Assembly (NCBI GenBank): GCA_017305925.1
Contig: JAFKJW010000068.1
Span: 1-42,759 of the forward strand
Direction of reading: 5' to 3'
DNA: 42,759 nt
DNA from: Hyphomicrobiales bacterium
Lineage (GTDB): Bacteria; Pseudomonadota; Alphaproteobacteria; Rhizobiales; Rhizobiaceae
Both the position numbers and the translations under genes were made by a program. A model generated the notes under the pieces. That model had not been told where the DNA came from and did no database searches. It was given only the letters and a program-made list of their open reading frames with translations. This document shows, piece after piece, positions 6,732-14,832 of this stretch; within the stretch, counting starts at the first letter, position 1, and each line of letters begins with the position of its first letter.

Positions 6732-8009
6732 TCATGGCCGCGCATCCAGCCAGCCGCCGGAAAAGCCGGCGCGGCGCAGGCCGGTTGCGATGGCGGGACA
6801 GCCGCGCATCAGCTTCCAGAGGAATTCCGACCGGTGGTTCTCGATCATCAGCGCCATCGGACCCTGGTTGATACCGATCGTTTCCGGCGCGACCCAGCCG
6901 GCCGGCTCGCCGTGCCGCTCCCTGAAGGTGGGATTGAAGCTCGCCGTGAAGCCATACGGATTGGCGTCGCGCAGCCCGATGGCATGAAGATGGCGGAGCG
7001 CCGGCAGCACGATCTCCGGTGCGAAGGGCAAGGAGGCTGCGACCGCCCATGGCGACAATGTGCCGTCATCCGGCCCGTCCGGGATGCCGCGCGCCAGATA
7101 GCCGTAGAAGTACCGCCGCACGCCCCCGATCCGGCGGTCGGCCGGCCCCGGCCCGTCGCTTGCGGTGATGCCCCAGCAATCCGCCTCGTAGCCCCTGAAG
7201 CCGTTGGGGTTGCGGATCGCGTAGGCGCGCTGTGCATAGGTGGCGCGGCGGCTGTTCTCGAAATAGTCGCTGCCGTGGTTACGCATGAAGGCGTCCCGGA
7301 TGCCGCGGAAGTCGATCCAGATATGCGACATCTGATGGATGAACAGCGGCCCGGCATGAAGGTAATCCTGACCCTCGGCCGTGCGCCACCGGAAGCCCTC
7401 GACATAGGCGTGATAGCTTTCGGCCGACAGCGGATGAGTCGGGGAGGCGAGGCCGAGCACATAGAGGATGAGCGCCTCGCTGTAGCCGCGCCAGCGGTAT
7501 TTCAGGAAGCGGCTGCGCGGCTTCCACCCGAGCCGAACGGTCCGGCTGCCGTCCTCCGCCCAGCTCCAGTCGACGCGCCTGTAGAGGCGGTCGGCCAGAT
7601 CGCGGATCTCGGCCTCCTCGCGATCGTCCCAATCGAAATAGGCGGCCGCCGTCAGGACGCCCGCCATCAGGATCGCCGTGTCGATGGTGGAAAGCTCGCA
7701 TTGCCAGACGCGGCGGCCGCTGGCCATATCGAGGAAGTGATAGAAGAAGCCGCGGTGGCCGCCGGCGTCCTCGTCCGTGCCCTGCGGCAGGTGCCAGAGG
7801 AAGCGCAGCGTCGTCAGCGTGCGCTTGCGAGCGTCCGGACGGCCGATATAGCCGCGGGCGACGCCCACCGGATAGGCGGTGAGCGCCATGCCGACCGCGG
7901 CGATGCTGGCCGGCGCGCCGGGGCGGTCGCGGTCCGCGACGAGGCCGTTCTCGGGATTGCCCTGCCTTATGAAGTAGTCGAAAGAGACGCGGCTGAGGTC
8001 CGACAGCAT
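6732..8009 (-). CDS. Glycoamylase-fold protein (PF10091), GH144-like
   Basis: 425 residues with no signal peptide. The whole length resembles the glycoamylase family, an (alpha/alpha)6-barrel: FFYHFLD, WQCELSTIDTAILMAGVLTAA, WGITASDGP, DDGTLSPWAVAASLPFAPE, YGFTASFNPTF and GINQGPMALMIENHRS are typical blocks. Related enzymes act on beta-1,2-glucans, and cyclic beta-1,2-glucan synthases of rhizobia contain a similar domain. Without an export signal it probably acts in the cytoplasm. The start lies 23 bases beyond the fhs stop, so it is likely in the fhs operon, a pairing with no obvious metabolic logic. The ATG at 8009 is the only reasonable start. The substrate is inferred. Confidence 0.8.
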   Translation of the reverse strand: MLSDLSRVSFDYFIRQGNPENGLVADRDRPGAPASIAAVGMALTAYPVGVARGYIGRPDARKRTLTTLRFLWHLPQGTDEDAGGHRGFFYHFLDMASGRRVWQCELSTIDTAILMAGVLTAAAYFDWDDREEAEIRDLADRLYRRVDWSWAEDGSRTVRLGWKPRSRFLKYRWRGYSEALILYVLGLASPTHPLSAESYHAYVEGFRWRTAEGQDYLHAGPLFIHQMSHIWIDFRGIRDAFMRNHGSDYFENSRRATYAQRAYAIRNPNGFRGYEADCWGITASDGPGPADRRIGGVRRYFYGYLARGIPDGPDDGTLSPWAVAASLPFAPEIVLPALRHLHAIGLRDANPYGFTASFNPTFRERHGEPAGWVAPETIGINQGPMALMIENHRSEFLWKLMRGCPAIATGLRRAGFSGGWLDARP

Positions 8010-8032
8010 CGCCTCGTCATGGGTGTCGCGGA

Positions 8033-9712
8033 TCAGCTGAGCCCTTCGATCTCACCGTCGTCGTTGAGGAAGATGTTCTCCGAGGAGGGTTTCGAGGGCA
8101 GGCCGGGCATGGTCATGATCTCGCCGCAGATGACGACGACGAAGCCGGCGCCCGCCGAAAGACGCACTTCGCGTACCGGGACCGTATGGTCGGTCGGCGC
8201 GCCGCGCAGGTTCGGGTCGGTCGAGAAGGAATATTGCGTCTTGGCCATGCAGACCGGCAGATTGCCGTAGCCCGCGTCCTCCCAGAGCTTGAGCTGGTCG
8301 CGCACGCTCTTGTCGGCGATCGCCTCCTTGCCGCGGTAGATGCGCTTGACGACCGTGTTGACCTTCTCGAACAGCGGCATCTCGTCCGGATAGAGCGGCG
8401 CGAACTGCGAGGCGCCGGACTCAGCCAGCGCCACGACCTTGTGGGCGAGGTCCTCGATGCCGGCCGAGCCGTGCGCCCAGTGCTTGCACAGGATCGCCTC
8501 GGCGCCCAGCCCCTTCACATAGTCCTGCAAGGCCTTGATCTCGGCGTCGGTGTCGGAATGGAAATGGTTGATCGCCACCACCACCGGCACGCCGAACTGG
8601 TGCACGTTCTCGATATGGCGGCCGAGATTCGGGCAGCCCTTCTTCACCGCCTCGACGTTTTCCGGGCCGAGATCCTCCTTCTTGACGCCGCCGTTCATCT
8701 TCATGGCGCGCACGGTGGCGACGATGACGGCTGCCGCCGGCTTCAGGCCCGCCTTGCGGCACTTGATGTCGAAGAATTTTTCGGCACCGAGATCGGCGCC
8801 GAAACCGGCTTCCGTGACCACGTAGTCGGCAAGCTTGAGGGCGGTGGTGGTGGCCATGACCGAATTGCAGCCATGGGCGATGTTGGCGAACGGACCGCCA
8901 TGCACGAAGGCCGGGTTGTTCTCCAGCGTCTGCACGAGGTTTGGCTGGATGGCGTCCTTCAGGAGCACGGCCATGGCGCGATGCGCCTTGACGTCACGCG
9001 CATAGACCGGGCTCCTGTCGCGGCGGTAGGCGATGATGATGTCGCCGAGGCGCTTTTCCAGGTCCTTGAGGTCGCGCGACAGGCACAGGATCGCCATCAC
9101 CTCGGAGGCGACGGTGATGTCGAAGCCGGCCTCGCGCGGATAGCCGTTGGCGACGCCGCCGAGCGAGCAGACGATCTCGCGCAGCGCCCGGTCGTTCATG
9201 TCCATGACACGCCGCCAGGTGACGCGGCGGCTGTCGATGCCGAGTTCGTTGCCCCAGTAGATGTGGTTGTCGATCAGCGCCGAGAGCAGGTTGTGCGCCG
9301 TCGTGATGGCGTGGAAGTCGCCGGTGAAATGGAGGTTCATGTCGTCCATCGGCACGACCTGCGCATAGCCGCCGCCGGCGGCCCCGCCCTTCATGCCGAA
9401 GTTCGGGCCGAGCGACGCCTCGCGGATGCAGACGATCGCCTTCTTGCCGATGCGGTTCAGGCCGTCGCCGAGGCCGACCGTCGTCGTCGTCTTGCCTTCG
9501 CCCGCCGGCGTCGGGTTGATGGCGGTGACGAGGATCAGCTTGCCGTCCTTGTTGCCCTGTACGGATTTGATGAACCCGGCCGATATCTTGGCCTTATCGT
9601 GCCCGTAAGGGACGAGTTGCTCCGCGGGAATGCCGAGCTTGGCGCCGATTTCGAGGATCGGCTTCTTCTTCGCCGCGCGGGCGATCTGAATGTCGGATTT
9701 GAACTCGGCCAT
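8033..9712 (-). CDS. fhs: Formate--tetrahydrofolate ligase
   Basis: 559 residues, the normal length. The ATP-binding loop is at 68-76 (TPAGEGKTT), followed by [27 protein letters not shown]-like and [16 protein letters not shown] blocks diagnostic of Fhs. It makes 10-formyltetrahydrofolate from formate, THF and ATP for one-carbon metabolism. The frame stays open to 9871, but [11 protein letters not shown] at 9712 is the family start and has GGGAGAGAAGG just upstream. The glycoamylase gene follows closely downstream. Confidence 0.97.
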   Translation of the reverse strand: MAEFKSDIQIARAAKKKPILEIGAKLGIPAEQLVPYGHDKAKISAGFIKSVQGNKDGKLILVTAINPTPAGEGKTTTTVGLGDGLNRIGKKAIVCIREASLGPNFGMKGGAAGGGYAQVVPMDDMNLHFTGDFHAITTAHNLLSALIDNHIYWGNELGIDSRRVTWRRVMDMNDRALREIVCSLGGVANGYPREAGFDITVASEVMAILCLSRDLKDLEKRLGDIIIAYRRDRSPVYARDVKAHRAMAVLLKDAIQPNLVQTLENNPAFVHGGPFANIAHGCNSVMATTTALKLADYVVTEAGFGADLGAEKFFDIKCRKAGLKPAAAVIVATVRAMKMNGGVKKEDLGPENVEAVKKGCPNLGRHIENVHQFGVPVVVAINHFHSDTDAEIKALQDYVKGLGAEAILCKHWAHGSAGIEDLAHKVVALAESGASQFAPLYPDEMPLFEKVNTVVKRIYRGKEAIADKSVRDQLKLWEDAGYGNLPVCMAKTQYSFSTDPNLRGAPTDHTVPVREVRLSAGAGFVVVICGEIMTMPGLPSKPSSENIFLNDDGEIEGLS

Positions 9713-9851
9713 GAAGCCTTCTCTCCCGGTTTCCGAATTGTCCTCGGTGCGACGCGAACGCCGCCATGTTCCCGGCGCGCATAGAAGCCTCAGGCGCGGA
9801 ATTTCCGCCGTTCCAAAACAGCCGCCGAATGCGCGAAATGCGACAGAGAGA

Positions 9852-9917
9852 GGCAGTCGGCGGGTCGGCAACAGGCAATCGGAAATCCGACTGTCGACTG
9901 CCGACCTGCCGACTGCC
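9852..9917. repeat. Long imperfect hairpin after the DUF2333 gene
   Basis: Arms of 19 bases at 9852-9870 and 9899-9917 (GGCAGTCGGCGGGTCGGCA and its complement, one mismatch), with a smaller TCGGA/TCCGA hairpin in between (about 9879-9890). It lies just past the stop of the five-gene cluster and before fhs, so it may end that transcript, although no T-run follows. Confidence 0.6.
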
Positions 9918-9922
9918 GCGCT

Positions 9923-11044
9923 TTACTGCGCCAGCACGTTCGATATCTCGACCATGTTGGAGCGTACGCGCAGCACGTAGAAGCCCATCGTGGTCAGATG
10001 CGAGGCGAAGATGCCGGTCTCGCTCGAGTTGACGATGATCCAGGGCTGGATCCGCAGCGCCGAGACGAACTGGGCGTCCATCGTGTCCCAGAGGCTCTTC
10101 AGGTTCTTCTGCTTGATCACGTCCTCGAAGTCGGCCTGGGCGGCCTTCATCAGGCCGAAATAGGCGTAGAGCTGGCCATAGGCGAACCAGAAGCGGTCGT
10201 CTGCGCGCGGGTCGAAGAAGCCGTAATTGTAGTTCTCGGCGCGCTCCTTGAGGATCGCCGAGGTCGAGCCGATGTCGGAGGCGATGCGGTCGATATACTG
10301 CTTCAGATTGTCGGCGCGCGCGTCGAACACGGCCTGGCAGGTTTCCAGCCTGCGGTTGAAGGCCCTGAGCTTCTTCACGGCGTCGCGATAGTAGCTGGGC
10401 GTCGGCGTCTTGGGCCCGAAGGGGCTCAGCCCGAAATACCAGGTCTCCTCGTCGAACTGCAGATTGCCGCGCGCGTCCTGCAGATCGGCGTCGATCTGCG
10501 AGGTGGTGCGGACGCGCCCGAGGTTGTCGGCAAGCTCGGTCGAGGTGCGCCGCACCGCCTGGTTGATGCCGCGCTGGAACGAGGCCTTGTTGTCCATGAA
10601 GGGCGTGTGGTCCCAGTCGAGGCCGAAGAGACCCAGCTTGTAGAGCAGCGTGGAGGAGATCCAGGTGTTCTGGTTGACGTTGAAGTCGGTCAGATCCGCC
10701 GTGACCTGGGCGATCGCCGAGTTGCCGCATGTCTTGGTCGTGTCGCCGCCGCTGCCTTCCGTGATCTGCTCACCGGCCGAGACGTTGCGGTTCTCCAGAT
10801 TGTAGGCCGTGATATAGCCGGGATCGAAGCCGTTCCAGAACTGGGTGATGTAGAAGAAGCGCGCATAGAAGATCACCAGCAGGGCCAGGATGACGCCGAC
10901 GACCGTCTTCAGGATCCAGCCGCGCTCCACATACCAGCGGCCCGCCCACAGAAACGGCCACAGGAGGACGCCGATCACGAAGCCGATGCCGCGGCCGATC
11001 CACTGGAAGATGCGGGTGACGAAATTGACGATCGGATCCAGCAT
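9923..11044 (-). CDS. DUF2333 family membrane protein
   Basis: 373 residues. The N-terminus has a hydrophobic stretch at about 18-34 and a clear transmembrane helix at about 45-65 (ILKTVVGVILALLVIFYARFF). The remaining ~300 residues form one soluble, probably periplasmic, helical domain matching the DUF2333 family (NTWISSTLLYKLGLFGLDWDHTPFMDNKASFQRGINQAVRR, TWYFGLSPFGPKTPTPSYYRDA). Its function is unknown. It is the last gene of the leftward cluster, 31 bases after the DUF6638-like gene. With one membrane anchor it may be the envelope end of a complex with the AAA+ ATPase upstream; that is inference. Confidence 0.85.
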   Translation of the reverse strand: MLDPIVNFVTRIFQWIGRGIGFVIGVLLWPFLWAGRWYVERGWILKTVVGVILALLVIFYARFFYITQFWNGFDPGYITAYNLENRNVSAGEQITEGSGGDTTKTCGNSAIAQVTADLTDFNVNQNTWISSTLLYKLGLFGLDWDHTPFMDNKASFQRGINQAVRRTSTELADNLGRVRTTSQIDADLQDARGNLQFDEETWYFGLSPFGPKTPTPSYYRDAVKKLRAFNRRLETCQAVFDARADNLKQYIDRIASDIGSTSAILKERAENYNYGFFDPRADDRFWFAYGQLYAYFGLMKAAQADFEDVIKQKNLKSLWDTMDAQFVSALRIQPWIIVNSSETGIFASHLTTMGFYVLRVRSNMVEISNVLAQ

Positions 11045-11075
11045 CGAAGCCCCTCTTCCAAATCCGCCCCGGCCG

Positions 11076-12362
11076 TCAGTCCGTCAGGCCGTAGAGCCGC
11101 TGGCGAAAGGCGGCCTTGTCCTTGAGATAGGCGGTTTTGAGAACGTCCACAACCTGACGCTTCCAGCTCTCCTCCGCCGCCTCGTAGTCGCGATAGAAGC
11201 CCTGCTTGTTGAAGATGTAGCGCGAGACGAAATCGGACGGCACGAAATCGGAGATGAGCCGGTTGACGAGCCAGGCGTCGGGATGGTCTGGCCTGGCGCG
11301 CACGGCCAGGAAGCGCTGCCGCGGCGAGACGTCCTCCAGCTTGAGCTGGCCGTATTGCGCGATCTCGCGCTTGGCGGCGTTCAGGAAGGGAAAGTCGCCG
11401 TCGCGGGCGATCAGGTCGGCATTGGTGTGGATCCAGGTCTGCAGCCAGACCTTGTCCAGCGTGACGAGGTCGCGGCCCGGATCGGCCCGGTGGATGAGAG
11501 CGCGCACCACCATCTCGGCTCGATGCTCCAGATAGCCGGAGCTTTCGATCCAGGACGCGCGCGGCAGTTCGATCCTGCCGGTCGAGGCGAGGAAGCGGAA
11601 CACCTTGTCGGCGTCCTGCAACGAGAGGTAACTGACCTGCCATGGCCGCGAGCGCCGGAACCCCGGCGCGTCGGGGTCGGTGATGACTGTGGTCATGTCC
11701 TTGTCGATGAAGATGTAGACGCCGCCGAAATGGCTGGTCCAGAAGACGTTGTGGCGGAAGATCACCTGGTCCGGCACGAGCGCGTTTTCACGGATGTCGC
11801 CGCAGACCTTGGCCAGATCCACCATGCGGTTGAGCATGGCGTCGTCCCGCCAGGCATCGGGCTCCTGCTTCAGCCGGTCGACCAGCGTGCCGAGCTCGGC
11901 CGCCTTGCCGAGCACGTCTTCCGCCGACAGCACGCGGAACTCGATCTGGTTGATCGAAAGCAGGTCCTCGATGTCCTCCACCCGCGAGACCGAATCCTCG
12001 ATCTCGCCGTAGATCACGTCCTTGATGGTCAGCGCGTCGATGGCGCGCTGGTTGGCGGTCATGAACTCGAAGATGAGCTGGCCGGTGTTGGAGAAGGCGG
12101 TGTGGACGACGGGCAGGTCGATCTGCTCGGGCGTCAGGATGATGAAGCGGCGGTTGACCTCGAAGGGGTCGAGATATTGGGGATCCTTCAGCTCTTCCGC
12201 GACCTGCGGCGAGAAGCCCGTACGATCGATGTCGAAATTGAGGAGCGTGGTGGGCGTGAGGCCGAAGGCCCTGAGCGCCTTGTTGTAGCGGTCGATCAGG
12301 TGCGGCTGGTCGATGCGGAGCAGCCGGCCGTAGATGAGTTCGTTGTCGCGCAGGAGGTCCAT
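11076..12362 (-). CDS. DUF6638-like protein of unknown function
   Basis: 428 residues, soluble, with no signal peptide or membrane segment. The sequence is acidic and mixed alpha/beta, with no catalytic motif I can name (IYGRLLRIDQPHLIDRYNKALRAFGL at the start, WLVNRLISDFVPSDFVSRYIFNKQGFYRDYEAAEESW near the end). I recall this type as DUF6638 in Rhizobiales; that label is from memory and should be tested. It lies between the AAA+ ATPase and the DUF2333 gene. The palindrome arm of the DUF559 cassette ends five bases upstream of its ATG and supplies the GAAGGA ribosome-binding sequence. Confidence 0.75.
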   Translation of the reverse strand: MDLLRDNELIYGRLLRIDQPHLIDRYNKALRAFGLTPTTLLNFDIDRTGFSPQVAEELKDPQYLDPFEVNRRFIILTPEQIDLPVVHTAFSNTGQLIFEFMTANQRAIDALTIKDVIYGEIEDSVSRVEDIEDLLSINQIEFRVLSAEDVLGKAAELGTLVDRLKQEPDAWRDDAMLNRMVDLAKVCGDIRENALVPDQVIFRHNVFWTSHFGGVYIFIDKDMTTVITDPDAPGFRRSRPWQVSYLSLQDADKVFRFLASTGRIELPRASWIESSGYLEHRAEMVVRALIHRADPGRDLVTLDKVWLQTWIHTNADLIARDGDFPFLNAAKREIAQYGQLKLEDVSPRQRFLAVRARPDHPDAWLVNRLISDFVPSDFVSRYIFNKQGFYRDYEAAEESWKRQVVDVLKTAYLKDKAAFRQRLYGLTD

Positions 12363-12367
12363 CTATT

Positions 12368-12416
12368 CCTTCGCCCCGTTTACGGGGAGAAGGTGCCCGA
12401 AGGGCGGATGAGGGGC
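12368..12416. repeat. Palindromic repeat, left arm of DUF559 cassette
   Basis: 49 bases. It contains a hairpin (CCTTCGCCCC...GGGGAGAAGG) followed by GGGCGGATGAGGGGC. Its reverse complement matches 12850-12898 at 44 of 49 positions, with differences concentrated in the hairpin loop. It resembles the rhizobial REP/RIME-type palindromes (established as a class; this copy is by eye). Confidence 0.85.
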
Positions 12417-12432
12417 GACACACCGCTTCAAC

Positions 12433-12843
12433 TCAAATCTCCAATTCACGCCGCGCCGGCACATATCTCAAGTCAGGCGCGATGATGCCGCTGTCCAGCC
12501 GGTCATCCAAGGCCGCGACGATTGTCTCGAGTACGGCGTGTCGTTGCTGCAGAACGTCGATATGCCAAAACCTTATGATTGACCAACCGTTCTCGCTCAT
12601 GGATCGATCCCGGATCGCATCGCTTTTGCAGTCGGCGTGTTGGCTGCCATCGACCTCCACGACGAGGTTCTTTTCCCTGCACGCAAAATCGGCGAAATAC
12701 GGGCCTATGCGCCATTGTCGGACAAACTTGTATCCATTCAGTCGTCGCCCGCGAAGATCGGACCAAAGCCTTTCCTCGGCGTCGTTCTCGACCGCCCTGA
12801 GCTCTCGGGCGCGGCGGACACGTGCCGGATTGCCGAAACGCAT
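12433..12843 (-). CDS. DUF559 nuclease-fold protein
   Basis: 136 residues from ATG 12843 (an upstream in-frame ATG at 12873 lies inside the repeat and is less likely). It matches the DUF559/Vsr-like endonuclease fold: AEERLWSDLRGRRLNGYKFVRQ at 22-43, then Asp52 (YFADFAC), E64-V-D66-G (VVEVDGSQH) and a late helix with GWSIIRFWHIDV. These fit the PD-(D/E)xK nuclease core. The repeat arm at 12850-12898 ends six bases before the ATG and provides GAGGGG as the ribosome site. The inverted copy lies 16 bases past the stop. It interrupts an otherwise tight operon, so it looks like an inserted cassette. Biological target unknown. Confidence 0.85.
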   Translation of the reverse strand: MRFGNPARVRRARELRAVENDAEERLWSDLRGRRLNGYKFVRQWRIGPYFADFACREKNLVVEVDGSQHADCKSDAIRDRSMSENGWSIIRFWHIDVLQQRHAVLETIVAALDDRLDSGIIAPDLRYVPARRELEI

Positions 12844-12849
12844 GGCGCG

Positions 12850-12898
12850 GCCCCTCATCCGCCCTGCGGGCACCTTCTCCCCTTGAAAGGGGAGAAGG
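12850..12898. repeat. Palindromic repeat, right arm of DUF559 cassette
   Basis: 49 bases: GCCCCTCATCCGCCC..., then the hairpin CCTTCTCCCC-TTGAAA-GGGGAGAAGG. It is the inverted copy of 12368-12416. It ends eight bases before the stop codon of the AAA+ ATPase gene. Confidence 0.85.
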
Positions 12899-12906
12899 AA
12901 GAAAGA

Positions 12907-14817
12907 TCACGCATTCCACAGCCCCTTCTTCTTCAGCTCCTCCATCTCGCGGGAGGCGCGTTCGCGCAGCCTTGCGTCGCGCAAGAGCTTCTCCACCGCC
13001 GCGTCGTCGGAGCGGTCGGAGTAGCGGAATTCGGAATCGGCGTAGCGGTTGATCTCCTGCATGACCATCGCCATGTCGAACGGGCCGCGCAGCTCCTCGA
13101 TCATCGCCTTCTTCTCGTCGTAGGGCTTCGCCATGAAGGTTTCCGGCTTTTCGAACCAGTCGTCGGGCAGCTCGATGTCCATGGCGCGCATCTTGATGGC
13201 GTCGGTGACGTTCTTGATGGCGCGGCCGGTGAAGCGTGGTTCGGCTTCCTTGATCATGTGCAGGTAGGTGCCGACATCGGCCAGCGTCTTCGGCTCGCCA
13301 TGGTCCTTGCGATAGTGCTCCCAGACCTTCGCCAGCCCGTCCTCATGCGGCGTCGAATAGGAATCGTATTCCTCGGAAACGGCCCGCTGGATCTCCTGCG
13401 CGGCATAGAGGTCATGGTCGCCGAGCGGGATTTCGTGATTCTTTCCAGCGAGTAGCACGAAGATGTCGATGTAGTCGTCGCGCGTCTGCGGGCCGTCGAC
13501 CAGCCAGCGGGCGCCGGCGCGCTGGCGAAGCGCGTCGTCGACATTCTCCGGGTAGTTGGAGAACATGCCGAAGGCGCAGTTGCCCCTGACCACCGTGCCG
13601 GCGCCGGCGAAGGCGTCCATCAGCACGCCGGTGATCTCCTGCTGGCCGGCCGAGGCGCGGTCGTCCGAGCGGCGCGCCGCCACCTGGTCGATGTCGTCGA
13701 TCGTCCCGAAGCCGATGGCGCGCGGATTGAGCACGTTGTTGATGAACTGCCGGCAGTTCTGGCCGGACTTTCCCTGGTAGGACGAGATCTGGTCGACGCC
13801 GAAATTCTCGTAGACGAAGGGATAGCCGGCCACCTCGCAATAGCCGCTGACGAGGCCGGCGATCATCTGGATCAGCGTCGTCTTGCCGGTGCCCGGCGCA
13901 CCGTCGCCGATGAAGGTGAAGAGGAAGCCGCCGAGCTCGACGAAGGGGTTGAGCTGCCTGTCGAAGTCATAAGCCATCAGCATCTTGGCGAGCTTGACCG
14001 ACTGGTATTTGGCGATGTGGTTGCCGACGACCTCCTCGGGCCTCTTGAAGGTCATCACCAGCGGCTTCGACTTCTTGCCGGGCGCCACGTCGAAGCCGTC
14101 CAGCGTGAAATCGTCGGCGTCGATGCGGATATGGGCGTTCTCGAAGCTGCCCAGCCCGTCGAAGCGGCCCTTGCGGCTGAGCAGGCCCTCGATCGCGAGG
14201 CGGGCATAGGCGTCGGCCCTCAGCGTCAGGTCGGCATCGTCCTTGGCGCCGGCGATCGCCCGGTCCAGCCCCGCGACCAGCGATTTCAGCGCGTCCTGCG
14301 CCGTATCGAACAGGAAGTCGGGCTCGGCGATGTCGTTCGGCGGCTCGCCCTCGCTGTCGATGAGCTGCGAAAGGTATGAAGAGAAAGAGAAAGCAGCCAC
14401 ATAGGCGGCGGCATTCAGCAGCTTCTTGAAGCGGGTCGCGTCCTCGCCCTCCAGTGGGGCGCGGGCGTTCCTGGCTTGCAGGCTTTCGAGGTCGTTGCCG
14501 CGGGCGAACACATCCGCGATGGCGAGCGCCACGGCGATGCCGCGCCGGACCCGGTAGAGCAGGGTGTGCTGGCCGATGCCCATGAGCTGGTCGTCGGGCT
14601 TCACGGCCATAACGGTTTTGGTCAGCTCCACCTCGCGCGTCTTGCGGACCGAGCCGGTGGAGACGGTGGAGACGAAGCGGCGGTTAGTGCCGGCGAGCGC
14701 CGTGCCGGACTGGCCGGAAGAGTCCTCCAGCACGATCAGCCGCGTGATCATCGACTGCGCGGTGGCGCGATGCTTTTCGATGTCGGCCTCGGGGACCGTC
14801 GTCAGGCCGGCGTCCAT
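12907..14817 (-). CDS. AAA+ ATPase of a five-gene uncharacterised cluster
   Basis: 636 residues, soluble. Residues 1-260 are a family-specific N-terminal region. The AAA+ domain follows with Walker A at 304-314 (GDGAPGTGKTT), Walker B at about 367-377 (AIGFGTIDDID) and a candidate sensor/arginine-finger stretch near 429-437 (ALRQRAGAR). The C-terminus (about 560-636) is charged and helical (REMEELKKKGLWNA). It is likely a remodelling motor rather than a protease, as no protease domain is present. It lies 15 bases downstream of the 382-aa gene. Partners are probably its cluster neighbours. Sequence style is distinct from MoxR ATPases such as the one at 38768. Specific function unknown. Confidence 0.88.
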   Translation of the reverse strand: MDAGLTTVPEADIEKHRATAQSMITRLIVLEDSSGQSGTALAGTNRRFVSTVSTGSVRKTREVELTKTVMAVKPDDQLMGIGQHTLLYRVRRGIAVALAIADVFARGNDLESLQARNARAPLEGEDATRFKKLLNAAAYVAAFSFSSYLSQLIDSEGEPPNDIAEPDFLFDTAQDALKSLVAGLDRAIAGAKDDADLTLRADAYARLAIEGLLSRKGRFDGLGSFENAHIRIDADDFTLDGFDVAPGKKSKPLVMTFKRPEEVVGNHIAKYQSVKLAKMLMAYDFDRQLNPFVELGGFLFTFIGDGAPGTGKTTLIQMIAGLVSGYCEVAGYPFVYENFGVDQISSYQGKSGQNCRQFINNVLNPRAIGFGTIDDIDQVAARRSDDRASAGQQEITGVLMDAFAGAGTVVRGNCAFGMFSNYPENVDDALRQRAGARWLVDGPQTRDDYIDIFVLLAGKNHEIPLGDHDLYAAQEIQRAVSEEYDSYSTPHEDGLAKVWEHYRKDHGEPKTLADVGTYLHMIKEAEPRFTGRAIKNVTDAIKMRAMDIELPDDWFEKPETFMAKPYDEKKAMIEELRGPFDMAMVMQEINRYADSEFRYSDRSDDAAVEKLLRDARLRERASREMEELKKKGLWNA

Positions 14818-14832
14818 GCTGTATCTCTCGCC

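Noticed and set aside
8186-9784. Plus-strand open frame of 532 codons opposite fhs
   Set aside because: Mirror of the conserved fhs gene; composition (His, Asp, Arg, Val rich) is typical of antisense frames at high GC.
10890-12485. Plus-strand open frame of 531 codons opposite the DUF6638 and DUF2333 genes
   Set aside because: Antisense shadow; spans two genes and a repeat.
12366-12900. CRISPR-like array from palindromic repeats
   Set aside because: Only two copies in inverted orientation flanking a gene; no regularly spaced direct repeats.
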